A stretch of 64,000 nt of DNA, from NCBI RefSeq assembly GCF_901709675.1, contig NC_051102.1, positions 10,613,412 to 10,677,411 of the forward strand, written 5' to 3'. The stretch comes from Syngnathus acus (Eukaryota > Chordata > Actinopteri > Syngnathiformes > Syngnathidae). The translations under genes and the position numbers were made by a program. The notes beneath the pieces were generated by a model. The model did no database searches and was not told the DNA's origin. It saw only the letters and a list, made by a program, of their open reading frames with translations. Numbering within the stretch: position 1 is the first letter of the stretch; every line of letters starts with the position of its first letter. Below are positions 28,541 through 38,203 of the stretch, piece by piece.

Positions 28541-31500
28541 GATCGAAGAGTGATTTTTTTTTTTTCTTCCCTCCACAGCCAGGAATGCATTTCTTTTTAA
28601 CAGCCGACAGGTAGTATAATTAGATGTGTTGGCGATGTCAAAGACGGTGGGGCTGCTTATTGATATACACATGAAAGTCTTAAATAATTTACAGTGGCTT
28701 CGTTGGTGAAAAGATTTTAACTCATTGTGGTTCGTTCTCTGTGCAGAGGTCCACGATATACTATCTTTTTTTTCCCCTTTGACCTCTTTTATTTTTGTAT
28801 TGAACTGTTGTCGGATCTATCTGTGTGAATATAGACACCGAGAGGCCGTGAAGTACAGGCCCATTGCTCCCAGGCATGTTTACCAATTACATACAAGCGG
28901 GCTTTTAGGTAAGAGCAAAAAGAGATAAACAACTTGTTCTACACAGAGGGCGAGTTGAAGTGCTTTGTAAAGAGTGAGGGAGTATTTTTGTGCTGTAAAA
29001 CCAGGTGAAATAATAAATATATATAAAAGAACCAGTGAAGTGATTAACAAGTAAAAACAAAATGAACTTAGTACAACTATATATAAAGATTTTTTTTTTT
29101 TACGTTAGGATGATGAAAAGAATTCTATGATCAGAAAAGCCCAAAGGAGACATGAGCGAGGTCGTGCAACTTTATTTTTTTTATTATACCCATGTGAGGA
29201 CGTGTCGTTCTGTACCCGTAGCTTAGGTCAACATGGTGGTTGAGTCTATCTACTGCCGAGTACATGTGAGATTGTGAGGTCAAGTCCGCAGCAGTCCCAA
29301 GGACTTGAGCTGAATGGCAGCCAGCGTGTTGAAAGGATCCCTTCGCTTTTTGAAGCTGCACAGGCAGCCAGGCAGAAAAGGATGCGAGACAAGCTTGTTA
29401 GGCATCAGGTGTAATTGCACTAAGGGCTTTGGCAGCACATGACTCAACATTTAGGGAAGAAAGAAAAAGAGCCTGATGTCCTACCAAGAAAGACCTTGGC
29501 AACCGTCAGAGCGTGTGCCCGACACTAAAACATCCACTGACCTTTGTGCGTGAAGATCATTGATGCTGATGAGGCTCGTTTCTCATTAGGAAGGCCCGAA
29601 GGTGAAGACATGTCAGATGTTGGTTTTTTTTTTGTTATAATTGAGCCATGTAAGGTTTGTTTACATCTATTTTGATGCTCTATTCAATGATTCAGTCCAA
29701 GCTTCTCTTTCGGGAATGGTAGAAAGGGCTTTATTCAAAACATTTGCTTTCAAATATACCTGTAGGGAAAAATCTCATTTTATGATGAAAATATTTTTAT
29801 CGGAAGTCCAACCCAGCGGCGCCTGGAAAGCGGACTTTAAACCGATGATGTTTTTTTCTTCTTCAATGTTTGTTTTGTTTGGTGTAAACCAGTTTTGGAC
29901 ATTTTGGCCTTGACATTCTTTAGTGGAGATTCTTGGCACTTGGGTCTGCGTGCACCTTCACCGACAACCTGTTTACAACAGCCCCGCTGCGTCTCCCCTA
30001 GTTTTATTTTTGCGACTTGCTGGACCATTTGAATTTTTGTAGCATTTGGGCCGTGCTATTTTATAGTGCGGTGATTATCAGCACGACTGGACCTCTGCAG
30101 TTTGTCTATGATGATACAACTGCCAAGAGCTTTGCCCCAACTTTGAACCAGCTTGATGGCCCATGTCCTCCCAGCAAAGCGAGATATGAAGAGAGCTGAC
30201 AGGCAACAAAGTAAAGTGATGCGAGAAAGAGGACTAAATGGGCCAGAAGAAGTGAAACACTTCTTCTGGATGTGTGTTACTCGCCAGTGGACCAACTAAC
30301 AACTGTTAGAAAACTGCAGTTGTTTATTTGCATTCAAATGCAGCTTCTAGCAACCTTTAGATTTATCTGTACGATTAGTATATTTCTCGCATTTATTTAT
30401 TTATTTATTAGAAATACGACCCGCTTTAGAAATAATGTTGAGTAGAGTAAGAATATGTGAGGCAGAATTATTATTTTTCCTTAATCCACAAAATGAAAAT
30501 AGCCATGTTTATAGCCACAGATTGAAATAAAAAGCCAGAAGGTAAAACTAAACATGCCACTTTGCACCCTCCTTCAACGGCTGGCCCTAAAAGCTAAACG
30601 ACAATGAACGTGATTTATTTGCAAGCCTTTATGTGCTACTGTAAACACGTAAACTGGCTTGAAGGGTAATAATAATGAACATTTAAACACGCCAATAACT
30701 GACATCGCAAGCATTCATAGCAGCATTGCTGTCATGATTGACAGTGATTCCATTCAATGATGCAACAACTCTAAGACAGATGGAACGATGGATGATACAG
30801 ACTGTGCAGGAAAAAGAAACTGAAATGTAAATAAAGTTGAGAAACATTTTAATGAGGCACAGCAAGGTTCAAATCGATTGTGGCATTGTTGTACTGGGTA
30901 TAATATTGCTTGAATATCAGTAAGGCTTTTTATGTGCTCTGGAAAAAAAGCAATCATGATGGTAATTGCACTCATAAAATTGTTCATAATATTAGAGAAG
31001 CAAATGTTAAACACCTCTCAATATGATGCTAAATTGTGCTCCACAATAATACAAATATTGTTACATCAGTACATTTAAGTGTCAATCGTAATGGAAAATG
31101 ATTTTCAAATTTTTGCCCTTACAGTGGCAGATTGAGTGTTGGGTCCTAACAAGAATGTTGGCATCATGTTCGGAATCAAAGTTTTCTTCTTCTTGCTACC
31201 TTATACATTCCAAGTCATGCATGTCAGGTTGTGCTCAATTGAAAAAAAGCGGGCAAAAGGTTTCATAATCCCCATTATGTTTAATATTCTCCATGCGGTC
31301 TGATTATTTTCATTATGTAAATGCAATTTATGAGGCAAATGAAGCTTTAAATTACAAGCAATCACTGGGTCATAGTTGGTGTATCCACACAGCGTGTCTG
31401 CATTGAATTGTTACAAGCACACAAAGCAGACGGAGAACGTCTTGAACTGGCGCCAAGGCAATAAAATATGGGCCACAAATGTTGTCCCTGTCACGACCCA

Positions 31501-31933
31501 CTGGCATCGTGGTTCTCTCAACTGTCTCCTGTCAAGATTTATTCGATTTTTATTGCGTCTCTCACTTTTATACAGTGTAACCTAAGATAGAGAGGTAGGA
31601 GAGGAGCTTGTATTTGATGCAAAGAGACGGCTACATCAATTTCAAACAAGCTCAGCAGCAGCAGAAGCCAAAGTAGAACTTTTGTCTTGCATAAGCGGAT
31701 CGGAATTAATACTCGAGAAAAATGAGAAACTGAAATGTATGTTTCAAAAATATATTTTCTGACCTTGCATATCTTGCTCATTTTTTTAAATTGAATAATT
31801 CAATGAGTTTTCTATTTTGTTTCTTCATCTTAGTTATAGAAACAGGCAATGATCCACATTCTGTACAGTAAGCACATATGTATTCTTGGTCGGGCAAGTA
31901 TGAAAACAACATTTTGTAGATCTAAAGCATAGT

Positions 31934-32192
31934 GCCAGATACGGCCCACCACATCATTTTTAGGTGGTCCGTGAAGACAAATTTTGCATCGACTTTGTGT
32001 CATTACTAAAATTACAAATAGTCTTCACTTTAAAAAAAAAAAAAAGAGATTGCTTGCAATTTCTACTACCATCCAGCTTTTAAAAATATTTGAACAGTTT
32101 TGACAAGTCTCTGATTTCAAAGTTTGTTTTGTAGCCTATACTGTATATAGAAGAATCATAATGGCCCTTTGAGGGAAACTATGACCACGATG
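31934..32192 (+). mobile_element. hAT-like non-autonomous element, left end missing
   Basis: It shares GCCAGATACGGCCCACCACA and CTAAAATTACAAAT with the copy at 10577 but lacks the GGTGTCAAACTC terminus. The part to about 32192 (AATCATAATGGCCC and GAGGGAAACTATGACC) resembles the right half of the same family as I remember it. Confidence 0.5.
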
Positions 32193-32342
32193 TTTACCAC
32201 CCATTTGAAAAGGGCTTTTGTGCTTATTTGTGCACGCCGACCTTCCTATGGGCATGCGCACCTGCTGTCAGTCCTTCAGACAGGCTAAGACGTATTGGAA
32301 TCAGATATTTATGCATTCAGAAAGGAATGAGCTCCCACAGTT

Positions 32343-32358
32343 CCCCCCCCCCCCCCCC
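32343..32358. repeat. C16 run
   Basis: Sixteen consecutive C with no surrounding repeat. Confidence 0.85.
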
Positions 32359-34139
32359 ATCCTTGCTTACTGACAGGCTTACTTTTTATCTGACAAGGTT
32401 CAAGGCAAGGCCGAAGATGCTTTGCACTTAAACGCACCGCGTTGCTCTTCCAACGAGGGCCTCAACCCCCCCCCAAATCCTTACTTAGGTACTTATTTCC
32501 CGGAACCCTACACTTGCCCTTGTAAAGCCATACATTATTCTTTTGAGGTCCAGCCTTTCTTGTGCATAAGCACACTCCAGTTTTCTCTTGGACTTTTCTG
32601 AGTCCATAGAGGCATTCCCCTGGGCTTTCTTTACCTTCCCAAGCAGCTTGAAGGATTTTGGCTTGTTTGGAGATTTTCTGTTTATTCTGAGCCTGTTCAA
32701 AAAAAAAATGTATTTGATGATTGTAGTGTTTGAGCACAGCATTCTTGAGCATGGAAGTAGACAAGTAAGTATCGTTGGGCTTCCTTCGTGTCTTTCAGTC
32801 ATTTTAGCCAAACTAAAAGAGGATTGACAGTGAGCAAGGAGGCAAATCGTAATTACAATTTCCAGTCTCGTTACTCAGGTGACAAAGAACAATCAATGGT
32901 AAGGATCTGCCTCCAATACTCACACACCCTGAGATCATTTGCGTTTTAAGTGGGCTGGGACTGGTAGTGGAAATTTAATTAAGATATTTATGGTACCAAT
33001 TAATCAACTCACTGAGAGACCTGCTGCAGATATACTGTCCTTACAAAGATATGCACAACTGCAATAATGTACGGATTGAGAAGAGAGCGGAAAAAAAAAA
33101 GAAGACCTAAGCTATACATTTTCTAAAAGTTTCATTTAAGGAGTGCTCTCTTGTGTCATGTTTATTTACTGGAATTAATGGTGCTGGGTGTGCAGTAGCA
33201 AGCTAAATCTTTGCTGGGATATTTGCTCTTCTATGAGAACAATATCCATGATTTCTAAGTTATCGCAAACTGTGAAGAGAAAATGTCATCTGTAATGCGC
33301 AGGAGAGCAATTGGTAAATGAAAATGACATCATATACCGTGTTATTTATGTATTCAAATGTAACTAACAGGCAAAACACAAGGGATATCCCGAGTTTGCT
33401 TTTAAAAATCTGCTATTGTTAATGTTCTGGGTTCTTGGGAGAGGCTGTTCCACAGACGTAGGCTGTAATATCTGAAAAGTGCCCCTTTTGCCTCGCTTAT
33501 TATTATTAAAAGATGGAAACCAGATCACATGAGGGCTATAGAAGGCTCTTAAAAAAAGATTATAACACAGGTTTCTATTCAATCATTTGTTCCAGGGTCA
33601 AACTTGCAACAAGTGTAAAAACTTGCTCTTAGTCAGTTTTTTTCTTGATAATACATTTTACAATGATACATAAAGGATCCACTATCCCAGCCCATATGGT
33701 TGGAAGGAAACAACCAAATAACCACATAGTGATTTCTTCCCCCCCGCTGCATAAATTCAAGGATAGCACAAAGTATATAAAGTGCAAGTTCATTTCCCCA
33801 GAAAAATAAACTCGCTCAAAAACGGAATATTATTGCGGTACTATGTTTGTCTTGAATGACTGAATGGATGGACAGCATCAGTGTCATTTGTCCCAGCGTG
33901 TATCAATGTGGCCCAATAATAACATTTATTTGCATGCAAGTCAAATCCCTTGCGTTCTTTCTTTTTAAGCATCACAGAGCACTGATTCAGTGTCAGACGA
34001 AATCACCACGAAAATGGATGCTCGGCTGAGCCAGGTTGATATGCTGCCCTACATCCCAGCACCTGCCCCAGGCTTGTTAACAAGGTGCCCGTAGCGATGA
34101 TTGCCTGGCCATCAAAATCCCTGGCTGATAAGTTCCTCT

Positions 34140-34165
34140 GGGAGGGAGGGAGGGAGGGAGGGAGG
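34140..34165. repeat. GGGA tetranucleotide repeat
   Basis: About six GGGA units. A GA run follows at 34501. Confidence 0.9.
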
Positions 34166-36443
34166 AAGAACGAACGCCTTCGTCATTGAATTCACCCTGA
34201 TCAGCACCTCATGCTGTACATTGGCGATAACACGCATCTAAATTTGACCCATGATTACATTCTGTCAAATACGTCTGACATTTTGCGCTTACTCGGATGT
34301 CAATAGCACTTGTATTCTTTGTGCCGTTTTCCCATCAGATTTGTATGCAAAATCATGTAGCGATAGCCTTGTTGTCAAGAGCCGAGACTCCTGTCACTTT
34401 CAATGTTGCGAGGTCCACCAATGATATTGGCTGATTGATTGAAGTGTCAGCGCTTAAAGGGTGAGGGACACGCTGACAGTCGGCTGATTGACACACATGA
34501 GAGAGAGAGAGATGAAGCTAGTAGGCTGCTAAAACAAAAGCAGGCAGATAAGGACCTCCATGGGCTGAGAGGTTGGGAGATGTGGGAAGCCAGATGAGGG
34601 AGGGAGGGCGGTAGGGCTAATCTTCTTCCCTGTTAATTCACCATGTTGAGAGCAGTTAAGAGAAAGATGCAGGCTGCGGAATAGTCCTCCCAGCTGCACC
34701 CTGACTTCACTCATGCCCTGTGAGTTGCTGACAGGATCTGACATTGCCAAAAAGCAAAGAAGTGTCACCAGCAAAAGCAGAACGCGCCAGCTTGGATGCA
34801 AATTGTGCTCCTGATGTGAAACGAAATGCCCAACGCTGTTAGAGATGACTTGGCAAGGGTTTGGGTTCTCAATGTCAGGGAAGGATTTTGCCAAGTGATC
34901 TAATCTTTCCTATCTGCTATCTGTTGAAATCTTGCTTATACTGCCTCTTTGATTCACACTGCTTTCCATGCAGGATGCGACCGACCGCAGGCCAATATTA
35001 TTGCTGATGGTGCAAATGCACTGACGTGTCCAACGTCTATAAGCACTGATACTAATATTGCTGAAATGATTTCACAAATGAAGCCCTTGTGGCTCACATG
35101 CAGCTGCTACCAACCACGACATCAAATTTGGGTTCCCAGCAGGATTAAAATAGTTTTTCAACATTTGTTGTTTGAATTCAGTTAGTTTTAATTACTTCTT
35201 GAAACAGATTTTCATTAGTTAGTCATTAGTTTTTTTAAATGCTTAGTTTCATTTTTGTTTTTATTAGTTCCTTCTTTTTAATAATGGCTATTTGTCGGTG
35301 TGAGATTAAAAATGGCTACAATAAATGTTGTTTAATAAAAACAAAACAACAAAAAAGCATTTTTTTAAAATGTATTTATTTACTCACAACTAACAACCAT
35401 TCACAAACTGAATAAAAACACATGAGACGGGGGAAAAAAAAAGTGTCTCTTCACCTTCCAAGTGAGCGGCAGAGTTGACCTTAGATTTGCTCCTTTGTTC
35501 CATATAGCTTGATCTTTAATTTTGTTTACACTTGCCATCTTTTATTTGACTTGGTTGAATTCATACATTGATTTAGTTACCTTGTTTTGAAAACCAATTC
35601 CCTTGTGACTGTTACCTTTCTCATCACGTATTCATGACATCCACTGCTCACTGCTGTCTTGTTGTCTCATCAGTCTATTCATCTTGATTTCAATCTTTCT
35701 CGTCTCTCCTCTCGTCTTGGGTGTTTAGCCGCATGTCAACAGTGACTGAAGTTTCCTCTGAGTTTTACACCTCACTCTCCTGATTTATAGTTCAGTTTGT
35801 TATGATGTGTGCAGTAGGCGGCAACCTACTGCAACATGAAAACAACTTCATTTCACCATCCTGACATAAAAGAAAGGTAACACCAGATTATGACTTGTCA
35901 AATTCATGAGCAGATGTTACAGAACTACCACTCTGCTCTATTTTATCCTAAATCAAGCAGACTGATTGATGCGCGACATTTTGATTCGTCTGCGGTGCTC
36001 CTATGAAAGCGACATGCTGAGCGAGTGAGTCAAAAGTGTCTGACAGTGACAAGGAAAGTGCCTCAGCATCAATGGCTTTCATCTGTATTGACATACTAAG
36101 TGACTGATCAAAGTACAATGTTAATCCAGCTAATTCATTAAGCATGAAAAGGAAATGAAAAGGGTTTGGCAGTGTCTGCGCATTTTTATTCTGAAAGGCT
36201 GAGAGCACTTTGTAACATTTATTGCACAGTCATGTAAAACAGAAGAACTGTGGATCATTTTGTTCCCGCGCAGCTTATAGATCAGTCCACTGATTTCAAT
36301 TGACGTGTTCTGTGTGGATTTTGATTGCTATTCGGTTCATGGGTCTGTCATACCCTAATGTCTTTGTGTGTCTGCGAAGCTCCACTTTGAATGAACCTAC
36401 TGCGACGATTCAAGTTTGAACACCTTGTTTCTTTGTCTCTTAG

Positions 36444-36736
36444 GATGTTCAACTCCCTTTTAGAAACGGAATGAGGATCACCGCAGGAGGGGTGGAATAA
36501 AACAAAACAAAGGAGGAGAGAGAAAGACCCCGAGAGATAGACGGACATATTAAGTATTGCGGGGAAGAAGGGTTGACTGATACCTGCCCTGCGGCTCAGT
36601 GAAGGGCATAGATTGAAAGCGTGACAGGTGGGGCATGAAAACAGGCAAAGCTGCAGAAAGAATGACGACAGCTGGAAAGCAAGTCCTGCCTCACAGCAAA
36701 TCTTGCTCCAATTAGGACATCTCGCTACGAGACAAG
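36444..36736 (+). other. Probable 5' UTR part of the first coding exon, with upstream ORFs
   Basis: A pyrimidine-rich tract ending in CTCTTAG at 36443 is a good splice acceptor, so the exon may start at 36444. A second, weaker acceptor-like AATTAG ends at 36715. The stretch holds three short ATG-started frames: 36445-36474 (9 codons), 36471-36500 (9 codons) and 36635-36715 (26 codons). The last one stops 21 bases before the cadherin ATG. They could lower translation of the main frame if they are in the mRNA. The true 5' end is unknown. Confidence 0.45.
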
Positions 36737-36808
36737 ATGATTACGAGAAATCTGCTCCTACTGGTTTCCATCTGCCTGTGGGACGGGCTGTTGGGATGGG
36801 CCTCGGCC
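36737..36808 (+). other. Signal peptide of the cadherin
   Basis: Residues 1-24 have an N-terminal arginine (R4), a hydrophobic core (LLLLVSICLW and following) and a small-residue A-S-A motif at 22-24. They fit a cleaved signal peptide that sends the protein into the secretory pathway. The cut after A24 is predicted by eye. Confidence 0.8.
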
Positions 36809-38203
36809 AGCAAGGTTCTGCGGATCAGAGGAGTAGCTGGCTCGCATATGATGAAAATTGAGGAGAACAGAGCTTCGGATCATTGGGAAGGAAGCATGGA
36901 TGCAAATGGAATGCCTGTGGTGACTCATAGAAATTTGATAAATCATGCACAGCCAGGTGACACTGGAGCGCTTTCTCACGCCAAAGCGCCGGCCAATCAC
37001 GGCGCTCCATCTGCTGTCATCAAGGAGAGGCTAACTCTCAAGCCCAAGTATGAGGTCCAATCTGTCAACAAGAAGGATTTGAGTCAGGATTTGAAGAAAA
37101 TCAAGAACAATACCAAGAATGTTGAGACCAAAATAGGAAAAGCACAAATGGCATCATTGCATCATAAGCTTGACTTGCATTCGAATAAAACTCGCAGTAG
37201 ATTAGGTTCAAAGGGCAAAAGCAGAGCCGATTTGAGTGTTTATTCAACAGGTGTGCCCGTAAAGGGACTCAACGTTGAAGCAAACCGAAAACTCAACCTC
37301 AGTGGAAGTTATGAGGTTTTGAAAGTGCTGTCCAAAGAGAACCTTGTGAGGATAGTCAATTCCCAAATGCAGAATCTTCCCATTCTGACCTTTCCAAGCA
37401 AGGGGAGCCGGAGCAGGAAAAGAGATTTGATTGACGTTAATCACAGACAGTTTGAGGCGTTGAAAATGTCAAGACAAGATACATCCATCACTCAGTCACA
37501 TGCTGGATTTGATAATCAGACCGCATTTCCCAATCCGAATCCGGTCAGCACTCCAGATCTTAATCGGGACCAGAGTTCTGACACTCGTAATAATCCCAAA
37601 GTGAGTTCCCCAGGTTTAAGTAAAGGCCAAGACATTTTGGAGCTACAAGTTTCAGATGGTGGCGATAGCAGGAAAAAACATGCTCTATTAACGGCAACAC
37701 TTGTTGAAAAAGTCAATCCCATCTTGGACAAAGATGTAGCCATCAACCAAACGGAATCCCCTCTTCAATTGAGGAAATATTTTCCCTCGGAAAGAAATAG
37801 CTCCACTCCGTCTGTGCTGACAACGCAACCCCAGGGACTACGACCTGGGAACGCAACGGCAGATTCCCACAGAGACTTATTAACAGAGTCAGTTCATACT
37901 GCTCAAACAAAGCTCAGCTCAGCTCACTACTCAGTAGATGAAGACAGAAAAGTTGTCAACAGCAGCCATGTCCTGAGGCTTCACCCAGCTCCGGAATGGA
38001 GCCGCTCAGCTAAAGGTGCTGGGGAGCAGGCGCCCGATCCGGACGACAGTGGCCTCGTGTTTGAAGAAGCGGAGTCTGGGGACGAGGCTGCCGAGCCTTC
38101 GGAAGAAAACAGGTCACGCTCTCGCAGCAGGAGAAGTTGGATTTGGAATCAGTTCTTTGTGATTGAAGAATACGCTGGACCTGAACCTGTGCTCATTGGC
38201 CGG
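36737..38203 (+). CDS. cdh24: Cadherin-24-like first coding exon: signal peptide, giant pro-region, EC1 start
   Basis: This exon encodes 489 residues and ends at a consensus donor (CGG|GTAAGT, phase 0). The ATG has A at -3 and is followed at once by a hydrophobic signal peptide (about residues 1-24, cut after ASA). Residues 25-466 form a very long, cysteine-free, polar pro-region. RSRR at 463-466 is a furin-type site. Mature residue 1 is S467, so W468 and W470 are the W2 and W4 that dock into the partner EC1 in type II cadherins. The last 23 residues are the first strand of EC1. Known type II pro-regions are only some tens of residues, so this one is exceptional. The frame is open over all 1467 bp with no low-complexity collapse, which argues for real coding sequence. 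Reading past the donor adds 14 unrelated residues before a stop. Confidence 0.88.
37409..37423 (+). other. Possible second basic processing site in the pro-region
   Basis: Residues 225-229 read RSRKR, followed by D230. The K-R pair is a dibasic proprotein-convertase target, but P4 is serine, so the strict furin R-X-K/R-R pattern is not met. Cutting here would split the pro-region into pieces of about 205 and 237 residues. Confidence 0.4.
38123..38134 (+). other. Furin cleavage site releasing the mature cadherin
   Basis: Codons 463-466 encode R-S-R-R, an exact furin R-X-R-R motif. It lies directly before S-W-I-W, the expected mature N-terminus of a type II cadherin. Extra R-S repeats just upstream (residues 459-463) widen the basic patch. 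Confidence 0.9.

Larger units (their letters stand above)
20191..36443. other. Non-coding stretch before the first cadherin coding exon
   Basis: There is no coding block or RNA gene that I can support. It holds scattered repeat fragments (26233, 28448, 31934), a GGGA repeat (34140) and several complex, non-repetitive patches that could be regulatory. A non-coding first exon of the cadherin gene could lie here or further left, but I could not find it. Confidence 0.7.
36809..38134 (+). other. Unusually long cadherin pro-region (about 442 residues)
   Basis: These are residues 25-466 of the precursor. The segment has no cysteine and no recognisable cadherin fold or DxNDN motif. The first half is rich in K, R, N and S; the second half is rich in S, T, P, D and E. 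Nine N-X-S/T sequons are visible (NNT, NKT, NLS, NQT twice, NSS twice, NAT, and NRS at 458). An acidic stretch (about 434-457) leads up to the furin motif. No domain is recognised and the function is unknown. It may act as an extended, glycosylated spacer that blocks adhesion until cut, or be released as a separate peptide. Both are inference. Confidence 0.75.

Noticed and set aside
36628-36861. Frame overlapping the cadherin start in another phase
   Set aside because: It opens with GTG, not ATG, and runs through the signal-peptide coding region in a different phase. The cadherin frame has the signal peptide and clear downstream homology.
36758-37010. Minus-strand frames opposite the cadherin exon
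   Set aside because: They are shadows of the coding strand with no domain of their own.
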